A stretch of 64,000 bases of DNA. Source: Olsenella uli DSM 7084. Its GTDB lineage: Bacteria > Actinomycetota > Coriobacteriia > Coriobacteriales > Atopobiaceae. Below the pieces are notes generated by a model. It did no database searches and was not told the DNA's origin. It was given only the letters and a program-made list of their open reading frames with translations. The stretch is taken from assembly GCF_000143845.1 (NCBI RefSeq), contig NC_014363.1:1721186-1785185 (forward strand), given 5' to 3'. A program made the position numbers and the translations under genes. This document shows, one piece after another, positions 34,946 to 43,117 of this stretch. The number at the start of each line of letters is the position of its first letter. The first letter of the stretch is position 1.

Positions 34946-35239
34946 CTAGCCGCGGAACTGGCTCGCGATGTTGGCGTCGGTCTCCTCCAACGACTGCGCG
35001 GTCGCGTCGAGGGAGCTGGCGATCTCGGTGATGAGGTCCTGGGCCGCGACGAAGCTCGGGCGCAGCTCCTGGAACCTGCCGGCGTAGGCGGTGGCGGCGC
35101 TGCCCTCCCACTCCTCCTGCAGGGCGGCCAGCAGGCTGTCCATCTTCGAGATGACCTGGCCGACGTTCTCGGCCTCGGTGCGATACTCGCCTGCGCGCAT
35201 GCGCATCTGGTCGGGGGTGATCCTGATCTGTCCTGCCAT
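34946..35239 (-). CDS. esxA: EsxA-like WXG100 protein
   Basis: A 97-residue secreted helical hairpin, begins MAGQIRITPDQMRMRAGEY, with the WXG motif in LQEEWEGSAATAYAGRFQEL. Helix 2 ends in LEETDANIASQFRG, the usual length and ending of the family. The ribosome site is AAAGGATG. It lies directly upstream of essC, as in Firmicutes T7SS loci, and is probably the core secreted component needed for EssC activity. Confidence 0.92.
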   Translation of the reverse strand: MAGQIRITPDQMRMRAGEYRTEAENVGQVISKMDSLLAALQEEWEGSAATAYAGRFQELRPSFVAAQDLITEIASSLDATAQSLEETDANIASQFRG

Positions 35240-35298
35240 GTCTCATCCTTTCTGCCGTGTGCCCGCAGGCACTCCTCCATGGCCCTGCCTATCCATGC

Positions 35299-35316
35299 GC
35301 TCCGCTGTCACGGAGC
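35299..35316 (-). terminator. Stem-loop between surface protein and esxA genes
   Basis: GCTCCG and CGGAGC form a perfect 6-bp stem with a 6-nt loop, 21 nt after the surface-protein stop. There is no U-tract, so it may be a partial terminator or processing site separating the long surface-protein message from the abundant esxA message. Confidence 0.4.
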
Positions 35317-35336
35317 TTGCATGCGCTCGTGTGGCG

Positions 35337-38300
35337 CTAGTGGCCGAACGGGTTCCTCGTTCCCTCGCTCATGCGGTGATGGCGCACCGCCGCCGCCAAG
35401 GCTATCGTCGCCAGGCCCGCCGTCGCGATGGCGCCACCCACCACGGCGAAGAGCGCTCCGGGGTTGTTCAGCAGGTACTGCCCCCAGTCGGCGGCGACCA
35501 TCACGTCTCGCACCTCCTGCGTGCGCACGTTGCCCGCCCGGTCCCGCACCGCGATCGTCAGGTCGTGGGGGTGGGCGTCCGCCGGCACCACGAGCGACAT
35601 CCGCCCGGCCTCTGCCTGCCCGGCATCGTAGCGCACGGGCTCGCCGCCATCCATCGAGACCTGCACGTCCCCCAGCGCCATGTTGTCGGAGGCCCTGGGC
35701 AGCGCGTCGCGATCGGGGCCAAAGTAGACGGCACCCTGCGTGACGCCCACGAAGCCGCCGGTGGGGGCGGTCCCGTCGACCGCGAACTCGACGGAGGCCA
35801 CGCCGCTGCGGTCCGCGTCCTTGCCGTCCATCAGGTTCTGCGAGAGGTTGCCGGCGAGGTCGTGCGAGCTGAGCAGCAGCCGATAGTAGGCGTCGTCAGA
35901 GAACTCGGCCGCGGGGATGGTGTAGGTGGTGGCGTCCCAGCCGTCGTCGTCCGACTTCTCGACCCGCACGTCCTCGCCCAGCGCCAGGTCGCGGACCTCG
36001 TCGTTCACCACCAGCTCGGCATGGGTCTGCGTGTCGTCGAGACCCGAGACGTTGATCTCGGTCACCGAGACGTCCTGCGGGACGCGCAGGTACGTGCCGC
36101 GCAGGGCGGCCGTGGCGTCCGAGTAGACGTAGTTGGAGCCAAAGCGGTTGACCGAGAAGGTCCGCTCCTCCCTCACGCTGTTGCCGGCAAGGTCGGTGGC
36201 CTGCGCGGCGAGCGTGTAGACGTCGTCGTAGGCGAGCTTGTGCTCGAAGTCCGCGTACGTGACGCTCTCGCCGGTGTCCGTGCGCTCCCTGCTCATGCCG
36301 GGCAGGTAGTCCCGCTCGCCCGCATGGGCCCCCACCAGGCTGACCTTTGACTCGGACAGGCTGTAGTTGGTGTCCCGCATGCTCACGCGCGGTGCGATCG
36401 TCCCGGCGTAGGCGGTGCGGTCCGCGACGTCCTCGATGTCTATCGCAGGGCTGGTCATGTCGATGACGAACTCGGGGACCTCGTAGGTCACGGCGGCATT
36501 GCCCGCCAGGTCGGTCATGGAGGCCTGGAGCGTGTAGTGCAGCTCTTCGCCAAAGTGCACCGTGCTGGCCTGCGTGTACTGCTCGCCGGTCGGAGACCAG
36601 CCCGACGCGCCGGGGGCGCTGGCCGCGGTGCCCGAGGCATCGGCGGCCGACGCCGTCACCGACGCCAGGTCGGGCGAGAAGTTCCTCTCGCAGGCCCTGA
36701 CGGTCGCCATGCGCGGCCTGTTGTAGTAGAAGCCGTTCCTGGCGTCGTCGTTGTCGAAGCTCACCGTCATGACGGGCGCCACGGTGTCGACCGTGAACGA
36801 GGCGCTGACCTCGTTCGACGCGTGGCCCACTACGTCGGTGTAGCGTGCGCTCACGTCCCAGTCGCCGTCCTGGGTGGCATCGATGGCCGCCACCCAGGTC
36901 CTGCCGTCGCCCGACGGGTTCTGGAAGTCGCCTGCCGTGAGCACGGACGTGCTCCCGTCGTGGGTGACGGTCGCGACCTGGAGCTGCGAGTCGTTGGCCC
37001 TGACGAGGTCGAAGGTGGACTCCGCCAGGGTGAGCGTCCCCGTGCGCCCGGCGTTGTAGTAGCGGCCGTTGCGCACGTCGTCGTTGTCGAAGGAGAGCGC
37101 CAGCACCGGCGCCTCGGTGTCCACGACGACCTCGGTGGCCGAGGGGTCGACGTTGGACCTGCCCGCCTGAACCAGCCTGAGGAAGTCCAGCAGGGTGCCG
37201 TCGGCGTCGGTGGCCACGTTGCCCGCGAGGTCCGACACCGTCATGCTCGACCGGTCCAGCACCAGGCGGTCGTTGTCATCGGGAAGGTCGACGAGGAGGC
37301 GGCCGCTCGCCGAGTCGAAGCGCGCCGCCCTCCCCCCGTCGGGGACGAGCGAGGCACGTGCGCTGTCCGGGTCCACGCCCGAGACGATGTCGCTCGCCGT
37401 GCGCGCGATGCGCATGGGCCTGCTGTAGAAGAGGATACCCCAGCGCTCGACCGGGCCACCCGGGTCCTCGATGGTGGCCCCGGGCACCGACAGCTCCAGG
37501 TCGCCGAGGATCGGCGGCTGGGAGTCCAGGACGAAGGAGCCCACCGGCGAGACGGCGCTGCCATCGAGCCAGTTGTGCGTGGCGCTGTAGCGGTACACGC
37601 CCTGTGGCAGGCTGGTGTCCGGCAGTGAGACGGTCGCGGCCCAGCCCTTCGTGACCGAGCCGTCCGCATTGGTGACGGTCGTTGGCAGGTAGCCGCGCAC
37701 GTCACGCTGGAAGGTCTGCGTCCCGCCCCTGCAGTCGTCGCAGTCGAGCACGAGCCGGTCGGTCGCCGCGGTCGTGCTGTGCTGGTAGAGGTCCAGGTAC
37801 GGATCGCCGGTCACCGTCACCGTGGCCACCATGCTGCCGCGGTGGTAGCCATCGCGGACCGCAGGCACGCCGTCCTCGGCGTCGCTCACGCTGACCGTCA
37901 CCCGGGGATCCATCTGCCACGCGTCCATGCGGACGACGGTGGTGAGGTCCCGCACGCCGTCGACTGCGGTGGGGAGGAACGGCCCCAGGTCATGGGCGGT
38001 CCTCACGCCGAAGGGGTCCGTCACGCGCACCGTGGCATGCGAGAGGTCGTACTCCCCGGCTGTGGGCGGCACCACCTCGTAGAGGTCCCGCGAGCTGCCG
38101 CGCCTGGCGGACAGGGGCGTCGCGAGGTCCTGCCACGCGTCCCCCTCGGCCTCGCGCCACCGCACGCCCTCGACCGTCACCTCCTGCTCGCCCAGGTTCC
38201 ACGGCAGAAGGCCGTCCATGGGGTTGGGGACCGTGAGCCTCACCACCGGCGAGTAGCTCACGAAGTCCGCATGCGCGGCCGTGTCGCCGTCGGCGTCATA

Positions 38301-40292
38301 GCGGGCGACGAAGGAGGGCACCCCGGCGGCGGTGGCGACCTTCACGTCCACGAGGGACGACCCGCCCGTCCCGTAGAAGACGGTCCACGACCTGGACGCG
38401 CCGCGGTAGCTGACGTCGATGGCATACTTGCCCGGACCCCTGTCGAGCGTGATGGCCCGCCCGTGCCGACCTCTCGGGAGCGCCGAGAGGGCGTCGGCGG
38501 CATAGGTCACGGGCCCGGTGGCCGCACCGCCGGGGTCGGTGTAGGTCAGCGTCACGACGGCAGGCCTTGCCTGCAGGTAGCCCGAGAAGAAGTCGAACAG
38601 GCCGGGATCCCGTACCCATGCCGTGATGGTGGGCGCGGACGCGCCCCCACCCGTCGTCACCATGAGGGTGTCGGCGACGCCCGTGACGTCGGTCCATCTC
38701 CCGCTGCCCTTCGTGACCCCCAGGCGCGTGTCCGCGCTTTTCGGGAAGTCGTCGCAGAGCAGCGCGTCAAAGCTGGACCCCTCGACGGCGCAGCTGGCGT
38801 GCACCCCCGAGCCGAGCGCGTTGCCCGCACGGTCGCTCGCCGTGAAGGCGAGCTCGTCCAGAAGGTAGATGCCGTCGGGCAGCGTGACGACGTACTCGTC
38901 GCCCCCCGCCCACTCGATGCCGCTGCCAAGGCTGAGGGTGCCGCCCTGTGGGTTGCCCATGGTCGCGTCGCGGCGCTGGTATGACAGCCGCAGGGTTGCG
39001 GGATCCAGGCCGGAGCCGCCAGCGTCGTCGGCGACGCCGACGACGAGCCTGTTGCCGGCGTTCACGAGGTAGTCGACGACCGTGCCGCCCTCCGTCGTCT
39101 GGCTCTGGACCTCGGGCGTGACGCCAGCGTCGGGAAGGCGCAGCACGGGCACGCTCGCCTGCGAGAAGGACGTGTCGTAGAGGACGCGGTAGGTGGCCGT
39201 GGTGGTGGCGGGGCCCGCGCCGAAGCCGTACACGCCGCTGAGGTCGTGGTGGTAGGCCAACGTGTAGGTGTGGGCCCCCTCGGAGGGCGGCGACGCCACC
39301 TCCGTCGTCCACGCGTCACCGCCAGCCGCCGTGAGGGACGCGAGCGGCAGGCTGGTCGATGAGAGCGTCGTGCCGTCGGAGGCGCGCAGCTCCACCGAGA
39401 GCGCCAGCGACCCCAGCGCGGCGTGCACGTTGGTGCCGGGCGCGTCCAGCAGCAGCTGGGCCACAGGGTCCGTGACGGCGGCCGTGCCGGAGAGGGAGCT
39501 CAGGTAGTTGGTCGCGCCATCCGAGGCGAGCGGGGCGGTCCCGTTGCGCAGCGTCACCGAGCAGCCTAGGCCCTCGTCGACGAACGAGATGCTCGTCAGG
39601 GGAACCCGTATGATGCCCAGAGGCGTCATCGTGCTGCTGCCGAGCGTCGAGAGGTCTGTCGAGGAGACCGTCCCGTATGTGGGATCCACCGAGAAGGTGA
39701 GGCGCGTCACGTCGAGCAGGGACGAGGCGGAGGCCCTGGGGGCGATGGTCACCTGGTAGCATCCTGCCGCGGCCGACCACGTGGCCGTGTGGGCCTGGAG
39801 GCTACCGCCCATCACGGCGCCCACCTGGACGCTGGGTACCGTTGCACCGGTGACGGCAGCGCCGCTGCCGTCCCTGAGCGTGAAGCCGAGGGTGACGCCC
39901 GTCTGTGTCCCCACGTACAGCGTGGTGCCGTCACCGCTCAGCAGCTCGTTGGCAACCTCCTCGGAAGAGCCAGGCTCCTGGATGGCGACGTCGGTCACCG
40001 CGTAGTCCATGGACCTAGGTGCCCCGGGCGCGGGCGCGGCATCAGGCGCAGCCGCCGGCGTGGGCGCGGCATCATGCGCAGCCGACGGCACGCCCTCGTC
40101 CGTAGACGCGGGCGTGGCCACAAGCGCAGGCTCGGCTGTGGATGCGGGCTCGTCTGCGGCAAAGGCAGCCACCGATCCTCCGCACAGGGCCAGCGTCCCC
40201 GCCACGAGCGTCGCAAGCAGGAGCGGCCAAGGTGCCTTCCCCCTGCTCCGGTCCTTCCGGTCCTTCTCCCTGCCTTCGATGCGTCCCGTCAC
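35337..40292 (-). CDS. Large Ig-like surface protein in the T7SS operon
   Basis: 1,651 residues. A basic start and signal peptide (PWPLLLATLVAGTLALCGG, cleavage near AFA-AD) lead into an Ala/Pro-rich spacer. A long chain of bacterial Ig-like beta domains follows. Several carry the repeat VDTxAPVxxxSFDNDDxRNG and the phrase DLAGN. The C-terminus has one membrane helix (ALFAVVGGAIATAGLATIAL) and a short basic tail, with no LPxTG motif. The GTG start overlaps the stop of the preceding gene (GTGA). Lying between the kinase and esxA, it may be a cell-wall-spanning part of the apparatus, perhaps in place of the missing EsaA. Confidence 0.82.
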   Translation of the reverse strand: MTGRIEGREKDRKDRSRGKAPWPLLLATLVAGTLALCGGSVAAFAADEPASTAEPALVATPASTDEGVPSAAHDAAPTPAAAPDAAPAPGAPRSMDYAVTDVAIQEPGSSEEVANELLSGDGTTLYVGTQTGVTLGFTLRDGSGAAVTGATVPSVQVGAVMGGSLQAHTATWSAAAGCYQVTIAPRASASSLLDVTRLTFSVDPTYGTVSSTDLSTLGSSTMTPLGIIRVPLTSISFVDEGLGCSVTLRNGTAPLASDGATNYLSSLSGTAAVTDPVAQLLLDAPGTNVHAALGSLALSVELRASDGTTLSSTSLPLASLTAAGGDAWTTEVASPPSEGAHTYTLAYHHDLSGVYGFGAGPATTTATYRVLYDTSFSQASVPVLRLPDAGVTPEVQSQTTEGGTVVDYLVNAGNRLVVGVADDAGGSGLDPATLRLSYQRRDATMGNPQGGTLSLGSGIEWAGGDEYVVTLPDGIYLLDELAFTASDRAGNALGSGVHASCAVEGSSFDALLCDDFPKSADTRLGVTKGSGRWTDVTGVADTLMVTTGGGASAPTITAWVRDPGLFDFFSGYLQARPAVVTLTYTDPGGAATGPVTYAADALSALPRGRHGRAITLDRGPGKYAIDVSYRGASRSWTVFYGTGGSSLVDVKVATAAGVPSFVARYDADGDTAAHADFVSYSPVVRLTVPNPMDGLLPWNLGEQEVTVEGVRWREAEGDAWQDLATPLSARRGSSRDLYEVVPPTAGEYDLSHATVRVTDPFGVRTAHDLGPFLPTAVDGVRDLTTVVRMDAWQMDPRVTVSVSDAEDGVPAVRDGYHRGSMVATVTVTGDPYLDLYQHSTTAATDRLVLDCDDCRGGTQTFQRDVRGYLPTTVTNADGSVTKGWAATVSLPDTSLPQGVYRYSATHNWLDGSAVSPVGSFVLDSQPPILGDLELSVPGATIEDPGGPVERWGILFYSRPMRIARTASDIVSGVDPDSARASLVPDGGRAARFDSASGRLLVDLPDDNDRLVLDRSSMTVSDLAGNVATDADGTLLDFLRLVQAGRSNVDPSATEVVVDTEAPVLALSFDNDDVRNGRYYNAGRTGTLTLAESTFDLVRANDSQLQVATVTHDGSTSVLTAGDFQNPSGDGRTWVAAIDATQDGDWDVSARYTDVVGHASNEVSASFTVDTVAPVMTVSFDNDDARNGFYYNRPRMATVRACERNFSPDLASVTASAADASGTAASAPGASGWSPTGEQYTQASTVHFGEELHYTLQASMTDLAGNAAVTYEVPEFVIDMTSPAIDIEDVADRTAYAGTIAPRVSMRDTNYSLSESKVSLVGAHAGERDYLPGMSRERTDTGESVTYADFEHKLAYDDVYTLAAQATDLAGNSVREERTFSVNRFGSNYVYSDATAALRGTYLRVPQDVSVTEINVSGLDDTQTHAELVVNDEVRDLALGEDVRVEKSDDDGWDATTYTIPAAEFSDDAYYRLLLSSHDLAGNLSQNLMDGKDADRSGVASVEFAVDGTAPTGGFVGVTQGAVYFGPDRDALPRASDNMALGDVQVSMDGGEPVRYDAGQAEAGRMSLVVPADAHPHDLTIAVRDRAGNVRTQEVRDVMVAADWGQYLLNNPGALFAVVGGAIATAGLATIALAAAVRHHRMSEGTRNPFGH

Positions 40293-40768
40293 CTTCCGTC
40301 ACCCTCCTTGGGCGTGTCGTCCCCCTCGAGCAGGATGGTCTTTGACTCGTCGGCAGACCATGCCCCTGTGGATTCCGTCCCTGCCTCCATAAGCGTAGTC
40401 ACGGCCTCGTCCACGGCGTCACGCGCCGGGGTCACCAGGGTGGTCACGGCCTCGTCCATCTCGGCGGTCGTCGCCTCTCCGCGCCCGAGCTGCGGGGTCA
40501 TCACGCGCAGGTGCAGGCTCCCGCCGCCCTCTCCCTCCGGGGCATCGGTGCCGTCGGCGGTGAGTCGGCGCGCCACGGTCTCACGATGGCGGCGGGTGGC
40601 CCAGGTCATGCTCCTCATCTGCGCGATGGCGGCCGCCGCAGTGCGCCCGGTGAGCTCGTTGCGCACGCTCGGGATGTGCAGGGCGAAGAAGAGGATCACC
40701 GCCACCAGCACCAAGAGGCCTGCCAGCACGAAGCCTGCCGTCGATGCCACGCCAAGCACGTTCGTCAT
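40289..40768 (-). CDS. Small membrane protein of the T7SS operon
   Basis: A 159-residue protein with one N-terminal membrane helix (AGFVLAGLLVLVAVILFFAL), then a basic stretch (MRSMTWATRRHRETVARRL) and an acidic Thr/Glu-rich cytoplasmic tail. It overlaps the kinase gene by ATGA and the surface-protein gene by GTGA, so all three are coupled. The Thr-rich tail (AVTTLVTPARDAVDEAVTTL) could be a substrate for the kinase and a ligand for FHA domains (inference). Size and topology recall EssA, but no similarity is claimed. Confidence 0.7.
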   Translation of the reverse strand: MTNVLGVASTAGFVLAGLLVLVAVILFFALHIPSVRNELTGRTAAAAIAQMRSMTWATRRHRETVARRLTADGTDAPEGEGGGSLHLRVMTPQLGRGEATTAEMDEAVTTLVTPARDAVDEAVTTLMEAGTESTGAWSADESKTILLEGDDTPKEGDGR

Positions 40769-42495
40769 CCCTCATCCCTCCCCACGTCCACGAAGGAGTC
40801 GCTTATGGCCTGGGTGGCCAGAGGGTAGTTTCGCTGGGCACGAGCCTTCTCGGCATCCTCCGCGTCGGAGGACACATCCACCGACGCGGCCAAGCGCCCG
40901 GCGTCGTCCGCGAGGCCCTGAAGCTGCCCCTCGGCGATGCCGTCCGCGCGGAATTTGCGGGCATAGGCCCTGAGGGAGTCGAGCACCAGGTTCGACGCGT
41001 CGAGCCGCACCACCGCGTTGTCGCTCGAGCCGACCGACCACATCAGGTCCGACAGCTTCTGGAAGTGCGGAGCGTACAGGCCCGCGTCGGTGCCCTCGGT
41101 GATGTTGGGCACCACGTCCATCTCGAAGTCGGCTATCTCGGCGTAGGCTGCGGCGAGGCCTCGGTTCTCGAAGTCCGGCACCTCTGCGGCGCTGTGCATC
41201 CAGCTCGAGGCGGCACGCATGCGGGAGTAGCTCTGCCCGGCGCCGAAGCTGCCAGGCGCAGCCCCGCCGGACGCGTCTTTCCCTCCGGAGACGTCGTAGT
41301 AGTACCAGTAGAGCTTGCCCACGTCGTACGAGAGGCTGCCCCATGTCCGGCTGTCGGCCCTCAGCTCGCTCAGCGCCGGGGTCACCGTCTGCTCGAACTG
41401 CAGCTCCTCGTCGGCGGAGAAGACGCCGTCCTGCCGGTACAGGGATAAGAGCCCCTCGTAGGGCCTGATGTCTCCCGGAAGGATCGACGCCGCCCTGACG
41501 TAGGCCGCCCTGGAGTCGTCCTGGTCGACGGACTGCCGGGCGACCTGCATCCAGTAGTCGAAGTCCGACGAGAGGGCCACGTTGCGGGCAACCATGCAAC
41601 CGATGCCGACGGCAAGGCACACGCCCGCCGCGATGACGGTCCCCATGAATGCATGCCACCTGCGCTGCAGCCCCCTGCGATGGAGATCGTCGTCCACCTT
41701 GTATCGCTCGAGCGCATAGGCCATCTCGGCCGCGCTCTGGAAACGTTCGGCGGGATTGGGCTCCATGGCCTTGGAGACGAGCGACTCCATGCCCAAGGAC
41801 AGCTCGGGCCTCAGCTGGCGCAGCGCTGCGTTGCGCTCCGCCTCCGCAGAGGGCCTGTCGCCCGTGAGCAGCGCGTACATCGTGGCACCGAGGCCGTAGA
41901 CGTCGGTGCGGCGGTCGATGTCTGCACCTCGGCACTGCTCTGGCGACGCATAGCCCCTGGTCCCCAGGTGGCGCCCGTCGCGCTCCGCCTTGTGCGCGGC
42001 GTGCTCCTCACGCGCGATGCCGAAGTCTATGAGGCGCATCGTACCGTCCGGACGCAACATCACGTTTGAGGGCTTCATGTCGCAGTAGACGATGGGAGGG
42101 GTGCGCTGGTGCAGGTAGTCGAGCACGTCGCAGAGCTGGACGGCCCAATCCGCCACGTCATCCTCGTCCTGTGGCCCCTCCTCCGCGAGCAGGGACTCCA
42201 GCGTCCTTCCCTCCACGTAGTCCATGACCACGTAGAGGATGCCACCCTCGTCGACCAGGTCGACGATGCGCGGGATCGCCGCATGGTCGAGCTGCTTGAT
42301 CAGGTTGGCCTCGGAGACCAGGCTCTCTGCCACCATCTCGCGCGCAGCGGGGTCGTCGGAGAGGCGAATCTCCTTCACGGCCCACTGCTTGCCCAGCGTC
42401 TCGTCCATGGCGAGCCACACCGTGGACATCCCGCCGCGCCCGACCACGCTCAGAAGCTGGTACCTGCCGCCAACCACATCCGACTCGTCCGCCAT
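40765..42495 (-). CDS. Membrane Ser/Thr protein kinase (PknB-like)
   Basis: A 576-residue protein. The kinase domain (about 8-270) has the Gly loop VGRGGMSTVW, Lys in AVKEI, a catalytic loop YCDMKPSNVML (HRD changed to YCD, catalytic Asp kept), DFGIA and GTRGYASPEQ, so it is probably active. One membrane helix (GTVIAAGVCLAVGIGCMV) follows, then an external helical domain of about 260 residues without PASTA repeats. The start is the ATG at 42495 after TAGGGGG. It is the first gene of the T7SS operon. The kinase-TM-helical layout parallels EssB, and it may phosphorylate targets of the FHA domains in EssC and the 5335 protein. Confidence 0.88.
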   Translation of the reverse strand: MADESDVVGGRYQLLSVVGRGGMSTVWLAMDETLGKQWAVKEIRLSDDPAAREMVAESLVSEANLIKQLDHAAIPRIVDLVDEGGILYVVMDYVEGRTLESLLAEEGPQDEDDVADWAVQLCDVLDYLHQRTPPIVYCDMKPSNVMLRPDGTMRLIDFGIAREEHAAHKAERDGRHLGTRGYASPEQCRGADIDRRTDVYGLGATMYALLTGDRPSAEAERNAALRQLRPELSLGMESLVSKAMEPNPAERFQSAAEMAYALERYKVDDDLHRRGLQRRWHAFMGTVIAAGVCLAVGIGCMVARNVALSSDFDYWMQVARQSVDQDDSRAAYVRAASILPGDIRPYEGLLSLYRQDGVFSADEELQFEQTVTPALSELRADSRTWGSLSYDVGKLYWYYYDVSGGKDASGGAAPGSFGAGQSYSRMRAASSWMHSAAEVPDFENRGLAAAYAEIADFEMDVVPNITEGTDAGLYAPHFQKLSDLMWSVGSSDNAVVRLDASNLVLDSLRAYARKFRADGIAEGQLQGLADDAGRLAASVDVSSDAEDAEKARAQRNYPLATQAISDSFVDVGRDEG

Positions 42496-42642
42496 GCTGC
42501 CCCCTACCCTGTAAATGCGCCACACGGGTGTCGCAGGGGCCACGCGGATGCAGCGCGTATTCAGGCTTTCGTTCAGGCTCTTTCCAGTGTAGGGTTAACG
42601 AGGCCCACATGGAGCGAGAAAAACCACCCTGAAACAATCGGG

Positions 42643-42688
42643 CGACGGGGTGGGGCGTGCGCAATGGGACGACGGGGTGGGGCGTGCG
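42643..42688. repeat. 19-bp direct repeat upstream of the kinase gene
   Basis: CGACGGGGTGGGGCGTGCG occurs twice, at 42643-42661 and 42670-42688, 27 bp apart start to start. It sits between the probable promoter region of the T7SS operon and the 21-bp array. Possible binding sites; nothing further can be said. Confidence 0.7.
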
Positions 42689-42730
42689 AGCGGTGGCCGC
42701 CACAGGGACGTGCAAATTACCTCTGCGCCT

Positions 42731-42998
42731 GAAGTAAGTGCCTTAGCCTCAGAAGTGAGCACTTCCGCGCATGAAGTGAGCGCCTCTGCCTCAGAAGTGT
42801 GTACTAGTACACACTTCCGGAAATCTCAGCAGTCCTTGTACCTGCGACGATGCCGAGAGGGCCTCGCCTGCCGGGCGCCAAAGGGCCAAGAAAGTGCACA
42901 CTTCTCGCGGTTGGGTGCACACTTCTCGCGGTTGGGTACTCACTTCTCGCCGCCGAGTACTCACTTCTTACAGTCGAGCGCACGCCTCTTGCCCCAAG
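42731..42998. repeat. Flanking element L1: two opposed 21-bp arrays with palindrome and core
   Basis: The left array has GAAGT at 42731, 42752, 42773 and 42794 (exact 21-bp period). The right array has units starting at 42894, 42915, 42936, 42957 and 42978 (exact 21-bp period) in the opposite orientation, the first two identical (GTGCACACTTCTCGCGGTTG). Between them lies a perfect 24-bp palindrome at 42794-42817 (half-site GAAGTGTGTACT), then a core with GCAG, TGTACCTGCG and CCGAGA. The core and palindrome recur at 47021-47215. No coding frame is seen. The rest of 42496-43117 has no gene. Confidence 0.85.
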
Positions 42999-43117
42999 GA
43001 CGTCGCCAAGGACGCAGCCAGGGGCGCCAGAGCCGGGCGAGATACCGGTGACGACGAGAGGCGGGGCCATGTCGGCGTGATCATCAGAGACGCAGGCGGC
43101 AGCCATCGACGCCCTGC

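Noticed and set aside
30056-35743. An 1,895-codon open frame on the plus strand opposite essC and esxA
   Set aside because: Spurious antisense frame of GC-rich DNA. EssC, EsxA and the helper on the minus strand have strong family motifs and ribosome sites.
42731-42998. CRISPR-like array
   Set aside because: The 21-bp units are contiguous without spacers, degenerate, and arranged in two opposite orientations. No cas genes are nearby.
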